DNA of 64,000 nucleotides from Planktothrix serta PCC 8927 (GTDB lineage: Bacteria > Cyanobacteriota > Cyanobacteriia > Cyanobacteriales > Microcoleaceae): positions 61,108 to 125,107 of the forward strand of contig NZ_LR734824.1 in assembly GCF_900010725.2 (NCBI RefSeq), written 5' to 3'. Below, piece after piece: positions 48,023 to 57,445 of the stretch. The notes below the pieces were generated by a model. The model did no database searches. It was not told the origin of the DNA and saw nothing but the letters and a program-made list of their open reading frames with translations. The translations under genes were made by a program, and so were the position numbers. Within the stretch, counting starts at the first letter, position 1. The number at the start of each line of letters is the position of its first letter.

Positions 48023-49702
48023 ATGGTAAACTTTACAGATCTAACGAATCATTGGGCAAAAAATAGTATTGAAACCCTGGCGAATAAAGGCATTATCAGT
48101 GGTTATCGAGACGGAACCTTTAAACCCGATGCCCCTTTAACTCGTGCTGAGTTTGCTACAATGCTAATCAAAGCCTTTCCTCAACTTTTAGACATCCGAG
48201 AACCCCTCGAATTTAAGGATATTTTACCTCAATTTTGGGCTTATAGTGTGATTCAAAAAACCTATCGGACAGGGTTTATGAGTGGTTATGAAGACAAAAG
48301 TTTTAAACCGCAACAAAATATTCCCAGAGTTCAAGCCTTAGTCGCTTTAGTTAAAGGGTTAAATTATGAACCGAGTCAATCTATTGTTAAAACCTTAAAT
48401 CAAAGCTTAACGGATGCTAAAGATATTCCCAATTATGCCAAAACTGCGATCGCTGCCGCCATTGAACATGACTTAGTTGTTAATTATCCAGAAGTCAAAC
48501 TTTTAAACCCCAATAAACCCGCAACTCGTGCAGAAGTGGCTGTGTTTTTCTGTCAAGCTTTACGACAAGTTAATGAGCCCTTAACTATTGCCGAACAATA
48601 TATTGTTAAACCTCCCCTTATTCCAGTTCCCACAGGAGAATTAAGAGGGGTTTGGTTAACAAATATTGATAGTGATGTTTTGTTGTCTAAAAATGCCTTA
48701 ACAGATGCCTTGAATCTATTATCTGAATTGCAATTTAATACGGTTTATCCGACAATCTGGAATGACGGTTATACTCTATATCCGAGTCTGTTAATGGAAC
48801 GGTTTACCGGAATTAAAATTGATCCCATTCCTGAATTAAAAGATCGAGATATTCTGCAAGAAATGATTCCCTTGGCAAAAGAAAAGGGCATTAGTGTGAT
48901 TCCTTGGTTTGAATTTGGGTTTATGGTTCCCCCAAATTCAAAAATTGCCGAACTCCGTCCCCATTGGATTACTTGTCGTCAAGATGGTACAAAAGCCTAT
49001 AAAGAAAGTCAAGTTAATCAAGTTTGGTTAAATCCCTTTCATCCCCAAGTTCAACAATTTATTTTAGGATTAATTATTGAAGTGGTTAAAACCTACGATA
49101 TTGATGGGATTCAACTCGATGATCATTTTGGTTTACCTGTGGATTTAGGGTATGATGAATTTACTGTACAATTATATCGTAAGGAAACGGGAAATCCTAC
49201 TCCTCCCAGCGATTTTCAGGAGGCAAATTGGGTAAGTTGGAGAGCTAAAAAAATCACAGAATTTTTAACTCGAATTTTCTGGGTTATTAAAGACTATAAA
49301 CCCAATTGTATTCTTTCTTTATCCCCTAATCCTTATTTGTATGCCTATTCTCAATTTTTACAAGATTGGAAAACCTGGGAACAAGAAGGTTATTTAGAAG
49401 AATTAGTTTTACAAGTGTATCGAGATGATTTGAATGGGTTTTTAGCCGATTTAAAACGTCCTGAACTCTTAGAAGCAAAAAGCCATATTCCGGTTAGTAT
49501 TGGGATTTTAACGGGATTAAGAATTAAACCCATGTCCTTTGAAATCGTTAAAGAACAAATCCAACTCACGCGCGATCGCCAATTTGCAGGAACATCATTT
49601 TTCTTCTATGAAACCTGGAAACAAATGATGGAATTAGAAACTCAAAAAACTGAATTTAAAACCTTATTTTCTGAGGGTTTACAACGTCCTAAATTGGTCT
49701 AA
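48023..49702 (+). CDS. SLH-domain GHL10 family glycosyl hydrolase-like protein
   Basis: 559 residues. Three SLH domains fill the first 185 residues (FTDLTNHWAKNSIETLANKGIISGYRDGTFKPDAPLTRAEFA, then two more), followed by the GHL10 barrel: LRGVWLTNIDSDVL, WFEFGFMVPP, VWLNPFHPQVQQF, DGIQLDDHFGLP and LSPNP. SLH domains bind cell-wall polymers, so the enzyme is probably cell-wall attached; yet no signal peptide precedes the first SLH domain. It is a paralogue of the membrane-anchored protein at 512-1768. Confidence 0.88.
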   Translation: MVNFTDLTNHWAKNSIETLANKGIISGYRDGTFKPDAPLTRAEFATMLIKAFPQLLDIREPLEFKDILPQFWAYSVIQKTYRTGFMSGYEDKSFKPQQNIPRVQALVALVKGLNYEPSQSIVKTLNQSLTDAKDIPNYAKTAIAAAIEHDLVVNYPEVKLLNPNKPATRAEVAVFFCQALRQVNEPLTIAEQYIVKPPLIPVPTGELRGVWLTNIDSDVLLSKNALTDALNLLSELQFNTVYPTIWNDGYTLYPSLLMERFTGIKIDPIPELKDRDILQEMIPLAKEKGISVIPWFEFGFMVPPNSKIAELRPHWITCRQDGTKAYKESQVNQVWLNPFHPQVQQFILGLIIEVVKTYDIDGIQLDDHFGLPVDLGYDEFTVQLYRKETGNPTPPSDFQEANWVSWRAKKITEFLTRIFWVIKDYKPNCILSLSPNPYLYAYSQFLQDWKTWEQEGYLEELVLQVYRDDLNGFLADLKRPELLEAKSHIPVSIGILTGLRIKPMSFEIVKEQIQLTRDRQFAGTSFFFYETWKQMMELETQKTEFKTLFSEGLQRPKLV

Positions 49703-49714
49703 TGATGAAGGAAA

Positions 49715-50179
49715 ATGATTATTATTCGTCCTTATTTAGAACAGGATTGGTCACTCATTTGTCACGCTCATGATCGCGCTCAACCTGCGGAATTTAAAGG
49801 ATCTTGTGATTTAAGAGCCATGACACCGTTAGCGCACAATCCTAATGCGGACAAAATTTGCTATTCCTATAAGAAATTTGTAGCTTGTAAAGGGAAAACG
49901 GTTGTCGGTTTTGTTGCCATTGATCGCAACTGTATTGCCTTATTATATGTTGATCCTGACTATCAAAATCAAGGCATTGGTAAGCGGTTATTACACTTAG
50001 CTTTGAAGTTGATTGGTTCACCCGCTTATACGATTGTGATGGCAGGAAATCAACGAGCGATCGCTTTTTATAAAAAAGCTGAATTTCAAGAAATTGGTAC
50101 TTTTAAAAGCCATATTTCCGGTTATCCCTGCAAATTTATGCGTTTAGTTCGTTTAACAGAAAAGATTGATCCGTTATAG
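49715..50179 (+). CDS. GNAT-family N-acetyltransferase
   Basis: 154 residues. The acetyl-CoA loop is in LYVDPDYQNQGIGKRLLHLAL (Q-x-x-G-x-G near 90), followed by AGNQRAIAFYKKAEFQEIG, the usual ending of the GNAT fold. The substrate is unknown. The gene lies 12 bases after the SLH-GHL10 gene in the same direction and is probably cotranscribed; a hairpin with a T-run follows at 50303. Confidence 0.9.
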   Translation: MIIIRPYLEQDWSLICHAHDRAQPAEFKGSCDLRAMTPLAHNPNADKICYSYKKFVACKGKTVVGFVAIDRNCIALLYVDPDYQNQGIGKRLLHLALKLIGSPAYTIVMAGNQRAIAFYKKAEFQEIGTFKSHISGYPCKFMRLVRLTEKIDPL

Positions 50180-50181
50180 CA

Positions 50182-50209
50182 GGGAACAGGGAACAGGGAA
50201 CAGGGAACA
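50182..50209. repeat. Heptamer tandem repeat GGGAACA x4
   Basis: Four perfect copies of GGGAACA, starting two bases after the GNAT stop codon. Short tandem heptamers of this kind are common in filamentous cyanobacteria and vary in number between strains. Confidence 0.85.
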
Positions 50210-50302
50210 GGTAGGAAAAGAGTTCTCTGCAAACGGTTTTAGAATCAGTCTATGTCCTAACTGCCTTGGCGACTGCTATAATATAAACCCTCTAGTTGTA
50301 GT

Positions 50303-50325
50303 GAGGGCTTCAGCCCTCTTTTTAT
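50303..50325 (+). terminator. Rho-independent terminator of the SLH-GHL10/GNAT unit
   Basis: GAGGGCTTCAGCCCTC forms a hairpin with a four-base loop (or shorter), followed directly by TTTTTATT. It lies 120 bases after the GNAT gene on the plus strand. Confidence 0.8.
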
Positions 50326-50350
50326 TATTGATCAGGTTTCTCCCACATTC

Positions 50351-52531
50351 CTAATTTTTATAATTAGCCGTATGTTCTTGTAAAAGTTGGGCAACATCGG
50401 GGTTATAAATTCTGAGATAATTCCAGTAATTTTCAAACACCGATTTCACATAATCTTGAGTTTCAGGATAGGGAATTTTAACCACAAATTCATCGGGATC
50501 TTGAAATCCAAAGCGCTGTAACCAACTTGAAACCGCACCCGGCCCAGCATTGTAACTCGCTACTGCTAACATGGAATTATTGTTATATTCTCGATGGGTA
50601 AAATCCAAATAATAAGTACCTAAATTGACATTATCATTGACATTATCTAAGGAATAATCAGTCAATTTAATTTGTTTAGCAACATCCGCCCCAGTTTCTG
50701 GCATTACCTGCATTAATCCCGTCGCTCCGACAACAGATTTAATCCTCGGCATAAACCGGGATTCTTGACGAATTAAAGCCGTTACTAATACCGGATTTAA
50801 TTGTCGTTCTTTTGACCAATTGACAATGGTTTCTAAGTAGGGAAAAGGATATAATGCTTCCCAATAAGCAGGTCTTTGTTTTAATTCTAAATATTGCGAT
50901 CGCTCTTGAGGATCATCTCGCCGACTTAAACTCGATAACATCCAAATTCCCTCTAAATTATCCCCTATTCCCATTCGCATTAATCCATCGGTATATTGTT
51001 CAGTAACCGAAGGCTGCATGGGATTTTTAAACTCCGTTTGCCATAACGTCCAAGCCTCTTGATTTTGTCCTAACGCATATAATTCTTGTAAGGTTTGAGA
51101 ACCCCCCGGAGGCACTTCTCGAATATCAGGATGTTCAACATGGGGAGAGAGGGGCCGAACTGTTGTAAAATCTCCTACAGGCCATCCTAAATGCACCGCA
51201 GAACGCCAAGCATAATAAGAGGAAGGATAACGCACAATTAAATATTCAAAGGCTTTTTTTGCATCTTGAGAATTGCCGATTTTTTCCGCCCATTTCCCTA
51301 CCCAAAATGTTGCTTCTGGGGCAAATTCACTATCAGGATTTTTCGTTGAAACTTGTTTCGCCCAGTCGGAAGCTGATTTTAAATTTCCGGCTTTTGCGGC
51401 TTGTTGGGCGAGTTCCCAACGCAATTGGGCGGCGGCTTCAGAATCACTATATTGACTGAGTAATTGTTGACGAGTTTCTGAAGCAGATTTTTCCGATCGC
51501 ATTTGATCTAATAGTTTAGCTTTATCTAATAAAGCTTCTGCTGCATGACGAGGAAATTTAGCAATAACTTGATCTAAATAAACTAAAGCCTCTTTTTGAT
51601 CGGAAAGCCGCGATAATCTGAGTAAACCAAATCCGGCATCTTCCCCTTGGGGATCAATCTCCTGGGGAAAGGCATTAATTAACTGTTTATAAGCAATTCG
51701 AGACTCAGGAATTTTATCATTTAACCATAACCCTCTCCCATGACGATAGAGATTTTGAGGCGTTTTTGGGGCTTTGGAATAGGCGATCGCTGCTTTCCCA
51801 TAATCTTGTTTTTCCCAATAACCAAATGCCACAATTTCCCATTGTTCGGGAGTGAGTTGATTGCCATATTTGGCTTTTAATTGTTCTAAATAAGTTCCAT
51901 AGTCTTTTAAATACAATCCATGTTGGGCAATTAATAATAATAACTCCGGTTGATTGGGATTTTGTTTGAGGCGACTTTGAGCAATTTCTAGGGTGCGGGG
52001 ATGACTGGGAAATTTAGCGATTGCTTGATCCCAATATTTAGGATTTGTTTTTCCCAAGGCAAATAACGCTTCTACGACAACAGGTTGTTCTCCATAGTTT
52101 TCTAAGAGTTCCTGCCAAGTTTTCTGAGCTTTTTCGGTCTCTCCTATTTGTTCATAAGCTTGCGCCCGTTTAACTAAAATATGACCGGATAATAGGGGAT
52201 AATCTTTCTCTAATCCCTCTAATAATTGAATCGTGATTTCAGGTTTTTCCTGTAAAGAATCACTGGCTAGTAAATATCGCGCCCGACTTCTTTCTACAGA
52301 AGTATTTCGCTCTTGGGCTATGGGTTCTAATTCTGTTTGACGTTGAGAAACTGGCAATAAAGCAAGTTTTAAAACTTCCGACTCAGGGGTTTGTGAACCG
52401 GGAGAATGGGTCTGTTGTAATGATTGTTTCCAGGCTCGAAATTGCGTCAGGGGAAAGAATACACCCACCAACAAAGCCACAGATGCAATGACTGGTAAAA
52501 TCCAAACTTTTGAGATTCGTCGCTTAATCAT
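50351..52531 (-). CDS. Soluble lytic murein transglycosylase (Slt-type) with TPR-like repeats
   Basis: 726 residues. An N-terminal membrane anchor or signal (about 8-27) is followed by a long superhelical TPR region (about 45-450: GETEKAQKTWQELLENYGEQPVVVEALFALG and many others) and a C-terminal transglycosylase domain (about 555-710) with ALIRQESRF (catalytic glutamate), GATGLMQVMPETG and ASYNAGPGAV. It cleaves peptidoglycan glycan strands to 1,6-anhydro ends in the periplasm. Confidence 0.93.
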   Translation of the reverse strand: MIKRRISKVWILPVIASVALLVGVFFPLTQFRAWKQSLQQTHSPGSQTPESEVLKLALLPVSQRQTELEPIAQERNTSVERSRARYLLASDSLQEKPEITIQLLEGLEKDYPLLSGHILVKRAQAYEQIGETEKAQKTWQELLENYGEQPVVVEALFALGKTNPKYWDQAIAKFPSHPRTLEIAQSRLKQNPNQPELLLLIAQHGLYLKDYGTYLEQLKAKYGNQLTPEQWEIVAFGYWEKQDYGKAAIAYSKAPKTPQNLYRHGRGLWLNDKIPESRIAYKQLINAFPQEIDPQGEDAGFGLLRLSRLSDQKEALVYLDQVIAKFPRHAAEALLDKAKLLDQMRSEKSASETRQQLLSQYSDSEAAAQLRWELAQQAAKAGNLKSASDWAKQVSTKNPDSEFAPEATFWVGKWAEKIGNSQDAKKAFEYLIVRYPSSYYAWRSAVHLGWPVGDFTTVRPLSPHVEHPDIREVPPGGSQTLQELYALGQNQEAWTLWQTEFKNPMQPSVTEQYTDGLMRMGIGDNLEGIWMLSSLSRRDDPQERSQYLELKQRPAYWEALYPFPYLETIVNWSKERQLNPVLVTALIRQESRFMPRIKSVVGATGLMQVMPETGADVAKQIKLTDYSLDNVNDNVNLGTYYLDFTHREYNNNSMLAVASYNAGPGAVSSWLQRFGFQDPDEFVVKIPYPETQDYVKSVFENYWNYLRIYNPDVAQLLQEHTANYKN

Positions 52532-52678
52532 GATGGAGGTTATAGTAGGGAATGGGGAATTACGAATTACGAATTGGGAAAATTGACAGAATGATCATGA
52601 TTTTAACTCATCTTTTTAGAGGAGGCTTTACCTTTGATGTTCTGAAGTCAGAAACTTCCGACCTCCTCCTAATACCGT

Positions 52679-53740
52679 TTATTTTTTCACCTGACATAAT
52701 AACCAACGTAAGGACAGAGGAGGGTTTTGAATGGGGACGACATCTCGACCCTGTGACCAATGCTCAAACCAAGTCGTGGGCGGCCAAGCTTCCGGGGGGA
52801 GGTGAGTGCGTTCATACTCATAAACCGACTCATCAGAAATCATTTGTACAGGTAAACTTTGTAAAATCGAATTAATTTCAGGACGAGTAATCAAATATGA
52901 CCATTGAATTTGACCCATTTCTCGAACTTTATCATTGAGTTCAAAGTTTTCATCAGTAATAAATGTACTAAATAAAATTAACCCTCCAGGAGCAACCGCA
53001 TCACAGACTTTAGTTAAGAGGGTTTGGACATCCTCTAAGTTCCGAAAATGGGAAATCACTTCCGCAATTACCGCTAACCGATAATAATTAGCAGGTAAAA
53101 CTAAAGCCGGGTTGAGAATATTACTTTGAATCACCCGAATAGGTAAACTCGCTTCTTTGGCTTCCTTAGCAATAATTTGAGCAAAGTCTGGGGTGAGTTC
53201 GACTGCATCTACCGGATGCCCTTTGCGGGCTAAAGCCAGGGTATTTCGACCCACACCCGCCCCGACATCTAAAATAGGGGTGTGAACGGGATCGGAGAAA
53301 TTAGACACCACCGCCATTAATTTAGCATCAGGATGGGCTCCAAACAACGGCCCTTCACGGGTGGTTAACCAGTGTTTATATTTATTTTCTAAAGAGGTGA
53401 CTTCCGTGGTTACGGTGAGTTTTAAACCACTGGTTAATCCTTGGGTGGGGTCAGGAGGTTCATATTTAAAGACTAAACGGCTATGGGGTGAAGCTTGATA
53501 TCCTTCCTGCAATTTTCTTTCCACAAGCTGACGTAACCCCTTCAATTCATCTGGAGTAAAATTTTGCCCCAATGCTGTCAGCAACGCATAAAACTGACTC
53601 ATGTATTCGTCCAGCAAAGCAGGTGCACAAGGAAGAACAACTTGTCCTCGTGCTGAAGTCAGTCGTTTCACTTTTAATAAAAGTGCTTTTTCAATCAAGT
53701 TTTGATCATTCACTGTAATCGGTTGATTCACGGCTACCAC
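52679..53740 (-). CDS. Class I SAM-dependent methyltransferase
   Basis: 353 residues. The SAM-binding motif PILDVGAGVGRNTLALARKG (about 167-186) is followed by VDAVELTPDF and GGLILFSTFI. The N-terminal 120 residues form a separate helical region (GQVVLPCAPALLDEYMSQFYALL). The substrate is unknown. A short inverted repeat (GGAGG ... CCTCC) lies at about 52620-52672 after its stop codon. Confidence 0.85.
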   Translation of the reverse strand: MVAVNQPITVNDQNLIEKALLLKVKRLTSARGQVVLPCAPALLDEYMSQFYALLTALGQNFTPDELKGLRQLVERKLQEGYQASPHSRLVFKYEPPDPTQGLTSGLKLTVTTEVTSLENKYKHWLTTREGPLFGAHPDAKLMAVVSNFSDPVHTPILDVGAGVGRNTLALARKGHPVDAVELTPDFAQIIAKEAKEASLPIRVIQSNILNPALVLPANYYRLAVIAEVISHFRNLEDVQTLLTKVCDAVAPGGLILFSTFITDENFELNDKVREMGQIQWSYLITRPEINSILQSLPVQMISDESVYEYERTHLPPEAWPPTTWFEHWSQGRDVVPIQNPPLSLRWLLCQVKK

Positions 53741-54157
53741 GAATACAATTTCCTTTTAATGCTGTGTCACAACTTGCCCTGTTGCTCTAATTTATCAGGA
53801 AAAGCAGAGAAATCAACAGACTTGCTGTTTCTGGTCTAATCATAGCCATGCCCGAAAAAAGTTATCGACCAAAGGTAGAATTAGGGTGAACAGGTACAGC
53901 AGGAGGTTTAGGAGGTAGTCAATACCCTGGTGTTCCCAAACCTAATAAATTGTGAAAAATCTACGGTTTAAAGAACTCAGGAGTCTAATATTTTTATGTG
54001 CTTTTCAGCAACGGCAAGTTTTACTGCCAGTTTCTCATAAAAACAGGATGGGAGTGTGGAAACGAGCGCGTCTTCAGACAACAGAGGAAACACGACACTT
54101 CGGCAAGCTCAGTGACCGCTCAGGGGAATTTATTCCCCGTGAATATTCTAGTAATTT
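53741..54157. other. Intergenic region: broken micro-ORF and left end of a TnpB element
   Basis: 417 bases. A small frame starting ATG 53848 reads MPEKSYRPKVELG, meets an in-frame TGA (53887), and continues TGTAGGLGGSQYPGVPKPNKL to a second TGA (53953). From about 53950 the sequence probably belongs to the TnpB element: it contains GCGTCTTCAGAC (54068-54079), repeated behind tnpB at 55500-55511, and the stem-forming CTCAGGGGAATTTATTCCCC. Confidence 0.5.
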
Positions 54158-55670
54158 ATGTTAACATCAAGAAACAAAAAAGTCGTGATAGTCGAGTCAA
54201 TGGCTAAAGCAATTAAAACAATGGGAGTACAGCAAATATTGTTGTCTCCAGACCCAGAAATCCGTGCGTTACTAGAATACCTTTGTCAACAATCCGGTAA
54301 ATTGTACAACACAGGAATTTATTTTGCCCGTCAAACATTATTTAAGACAGGTAAATTATTAACAGGAAAGTTTGATTTAGCTTTTGAACCATCGGTATCA
54401 AAATCTTTGTTGGCACAATCAATGCCATCAACACCGATGCAACAAACCTTAATGTCGGTAACAGAAGCGTTCAAATCTTTCAAGAATTTAAGAGATTTAC
54501 ATAAAAAAGGTCAACTGCATTTTAGACCTAAACCTCCGGGCTATCTTAAGGGTTCTAAACTGTTCAAAGTTGCCTATCCTAATTCTGGGGGACAAAAACC
54601 GACATTAATCAATGGTCAACTTAGATTTTCTCTAGGATTAACAATTAGAAGATGGTTTGGGGTATCAGAATTTTTTTTACCCATGCCATCTAATCTTGAT
54701 TACTCCCAGGTTAAAGAGTTTACTATTCTTCCTAAGAATGGTGCTTTTTACTTGGAAGTATCCTACGAGATAGAAAAACAAAGCCATGAATTAGATGTTA
54801 ACCAAGCGTTATCTATTGATTTAGGAACTGCTGATAATTTAGCAGCTTGTGTTGATACTTTAGGAAATTCCTTTTTGATTGATGCCAGAGCGATGAAAGC
54901 CGCAAATCAACTTGGAAATAAAAAGGTATCAACTCGCAAAGAAGGTAAAGCCCAAGGATACTGGGATAACTGGTTAGACCGTATAACCCGTAAACGCAAT
55001 CACCAAATGCGGGACGGGATTAATAAAGCCGCTAAACTAATGCTCAACCATTGCCTGAAATATGGCATTGGAACTTTAGTAATGGGATGGAATGAAGGGT
55101 TTAAAATTAACGCTGATTTGGGTAATTTGAATAATCAAAAGTTTGTTCAAATGCCTTTGGGTAAATTAAAATCCCGTGTCAAACAACTGTGTGATTTACA
55201 CGGTATTTTATTTGTTGAAACCGAGGAAGCCTATACTTCAAAAGCTAGTTTCTTAGATGGAGACTCCCTACCCAAATACGGTGAAAAACCGATGGGGTGG
55301 AAAGCATCTGGAAACAGAATTAAGCGTGGTCTTTATCGGACGTCTGATGGTTTTGTTGTTAACGCTGACTTAAATGGTGCAGCCAATATTTTGAAAAAAG
55401 TATCGGGAAGATTAGGTTTGTCGCTTAATCAACTCAGTAGACGATCTTTGGCAGTCGTAGCGAGAATTAGATTAAACTAATTCTGTCCGCAGAATCTCAG
55501 CGTCTTCAGACCTGAGAGTGTCAATATCTGTGTTAGGAGTTGCAACACTGACACAGCAGACATATTTTATCAAACCACTTTTATTTCAGTGTGGTGTTTC
55601 TTCGCGGCGGTTTTGAGTAGTGTTTTGTTGTTAATATTTTTTAACTGGAAAACAGCATTATCAAAGGATT
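53960..55670 (+). mobile_element. Solo TnpB insertion element (IS200/IS605-like)
   Basis: Bounds are estimates. The element holds one gene (tnpB) and no Y1 transposase. GCGTCTTCAGAC occurs on both sides of the gene (54068-54079 and 55500-55511). Hairpins after the gene (TCTGTCCGCAGA at 55482-55493, AACCACTTT...GTGTGGTGTTT near 55575-55600) may mark the right end and the 3' guide RNA region usual for TnpB. It must depend on a transposase elsewhere or be a domesticated TnpB. Confidence 0.6.
54158..55480 (+). CDS. tnpB: TnpB-type RNA-guided nuclease/transposase accessory, zinc ribbon missing
   Basis: 440 residues; start at ATG 54158, though ATG 54200 is possible. RuvC-like residues are in place: SIDLGTADNLAA (first D), VMGWNEGFK (E) and VNADLNGAANILKKV (last D). 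Between the E and the last D, TnpB normally has a CxxC...CxxC ribbon; here the stretch EAYTSKASFLDGDSLPKYGEKPMGWKASGNRIKRGLYR has no cysteine. This cysteine-free form is seen in a cyanobacterial subgroup. TnpB is an RNA-guided DNA nuclease in characterised elements; activity here is inferred. Confidence 0.88.
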   Translation: MLTSRNKKVVIVESMAKAIKTMGVQQILLSPDPEIRALLEYLCQQSGKLYNTGIYFARQTLFKTGKLLTGKFDLAFEPSVSKSLLAQSMPSTPMQQTLMSVTEAFKSFKNLRDLHKKGQLHFRPKPPGYLKGSKLFKVAYPNSGGQKPTLINGQLRFSLGLTIRRWFGVSEFFLPMPSNLDYSQVKEFTILPKNGAFYLEVSYEIEKQSHELDVNQALSIDLGTADNLAACVDTLGNSFLIDARAMKAANQLGNKKVSTRKEGKAQGYWDNWLDRITRKRNHQMRDGINKAAKLMLNHCLKYGIGTLVMGWNEGFKINADLGNLNNQKFVQMPLGKLKSRVKQLCDLHGILFVETEEAYTSKASFLDGDSLPKYGEKPMGWKASGNRIKRGLYRTSDGFVVNADLNGAANILKKVSGRLGLSLNQLSRRSLAVVARIRLN

Positions 55671-55675
55671 AAAGA

Positions 55676-57259
55676 TTAAGACCGTACCGATAGTTGTTTT
55701 GCTGTGAAGGTAACAGAGGGTTCAGGTAAATCAGAAGTCATCTGTTGAGTAATCCGTTCTTTTGCTAAGGCTCGGTATTCCCAGAAATGTTCTCCAGCCG
55801 CACATAACCCCAAATACATATTCAAAACCTGGGGTTTTCTTAACAGAATGATCCACAGTTGATACCAAAACTGGCCTCTAATTTCAGGGCGACGAATGCC
55901 TTGATGCCAGATCAGTTGAATTACTAATCTTAATCCTTTGCCGAGAGGGAATTTCATGGTTTGCTGATGATGTTTTAAGGTGGCAATTTGGAGACATTGT
56001 TGTAAACACCGTCGGAGATAATTCTCCGGTTCGTACATCGTCCAAAACCCTTCAACATATTCTCTAGCAATTTCTGTGATCGGGCGTGTCGGAACGAAAT
56101 TCATTAGAGTATTTTGATCACCTGTGGGATGGCTATTACTATCAATTAAACGCTGTTCTTTTTTAAGTCGCTCCCAGAGGGCTGTATTAGGTAGAGCTTG
56201 AAGAATTCCTAACATCGGTTGTGGAATACTGGTTTGTTCTACAAAGGCTTGAATGCGATCGCCTGCTCCGGTTCGTTCTCCATCAAAACCGAGGATAAAT
56301 CCAGCATAGATCAACAGTCCTGCATCGTTAATTTTACGACAGGCTTCTATTAGGGGATTACGGGTATTTTGCAATTTGCGAGTGAGTTGTAAGCTATCTT
56401 GATCAGGGGTTTCAATACCCAGAAACACCGCATAAAAACCCGCTTCACCCATGAGTTGCAACAATTCATCATCCTCAGCCAAATTCACCGAAGCTTCAGT
56501 AATGAAAGTAAACGGATAGTTATGTTGCTGCATCCAGGGAATCAGTTCTCGCAGAAAGCGTTTAACATTCCGTTGATTACCAATAAAGTTATCATCCACA
56601 ATGAACAATGAACCCCGCCAACCCAACTCATAGAGGGTGTTTAACTCAGCCAGAGCTTGATCCGGTTCTTTGGTGCGAGGTTTACGACCATAGAGAGAAA
56701 TAATGTCACAAAATTCGCAATTGAAGGGGCATCCCCGTGAAAATTGAATCGCCATCATTAAATAGGCATCCTGTTGAAGCAGGTCAAAGCGGGGGATAGG
56801 GCTTTGAGTGACATCGGGCTTATCAATTGAACGAAAGATCCCCTGGGTTTCGCCTTGACGCAGAGCTTCCAGAAATGGGGGAATAGTCATTTCTCCTTCA
56901 TCGAGAATCAGGAAATCGGCCCCAGAGTCCAAGGCATCTTGGGGAACAGAGGTGGGATAGGGGCCACCAACGGCGACGGTTTTGCCCAGTCGGACGGCTT
57001 TATGAATTAGGGCGTGAAAGTCAGGCTTTTGCACCAGCATCGCAGAAAGAATCACTAAATCGCACCACTGCCAATCTGCATCGGTTTCACAGGTGACATT
57101 GCGATCGTAAAATCGAATTTCCCACTCTGGGGGTAACATTGCAGCAACGGTAATAATTCCCAAGGGCGGAATCACTGCTTTCAGTCCGGCAATTTCCATG
57201 AAGCGATCATAAGACCAAAAGGACTGAGGAAATTGTGGATAGAGTAGCAATGCTTTCAT
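55676..57259 (-). CDS. B12-binding radical SAM protein (DUF4070 type)
   Basis: 527 residues. N-terminal Rossmann-like cobalamin-binding domain (1-140: PPLGIITVAAMLP, GKTVAVGGPYPTSVPQDALDSGADFLILDEGE), radical SAM core with C177, C181 and C184 (RGCPFNCEFCDI), and a C-terminal extension (about 390-510). GCPFNCEFCDIISLYGRKPRTK is shared with the hopanoid-type enzymes HpnP/HpnJ and relatives, so lipid methylation is possible; paralogues of other function are also common in cyanobacteria, and I cannot decide. It stands alone. Confidence 0.88.
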   Translation of the reverse strand: MKALLLYPQFPQSFWSYDRFMEIAGLKAVIPPLGIITVAAMLPPEWEIRFYDRNVTCETDADWQWCDLVILSAMLVQKPDFHALIHKAVRLGKTVAVGGPYPTSVPQDALDSGADFLILDEGEMTIPPFLEALRQGETQGIFRSIDKPDVTQSPIPRFDLLQQDAYLMMAIQFSRGCPFNCEFCDIISLYGRKPRTKEPDQALAELNTLYELGWRGSLFIVDDNFIGNQRNVKRFLRELIPWMQQHNYPFTFITEASVNLAEDDELLQLMGEAGFYAVFLGIETPDQDSLQLTRKLQNTRNPLIEACRKINDAGLLIYAGFILGFDGERTGAGDRIQAFVEQTSIPQPMLGILQALPNTALWERLKKEQRLIDSNSHPTGDQNTLMNFVPTRPITEIAREYVEGFWTMYEPENYLRRCLQQCLQIATLKHHQQTMKFPLGKGLRLVIQLIWHQGIRRPEIRGQFWYQLWIILLRKPQVLNMYLGLCAAGEHFWEYRALAKERITQQMTSDLPEPSVTFTAKQLSVRS

Positions 57260-57445
57260 AAATCTCTCCAGTAACTTAAGTTGACTCTCAGGGCCGGGGA
57301 AGTCTTGTACAACTAACCCCTTGGAAATTTAAGCGGTTTTTCCGCATTTTCCTACAGTCAACTTATAGTCAGCGCACCCTAGAATTTAATCTATCCCAAG
57401 TATGATGATCCTAATAAAAATAATCGAACTTGGAGGTCAACAAAG

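Noticed and set aside
50182..50209. Tandem heptamers considered as a CRISPR array
   Set aside because: Units of seven bases are adjacent without spacers; no cas genes are in the window. The same holds for 58489-58530.
55676..57259. Assignment of the radical SAM gene as hpnP (hopanoid 2-methylase)
   Set aside because: The domain order fits, but several cyanobacterial paralogues share it and no other hopanoid genes are nearby.
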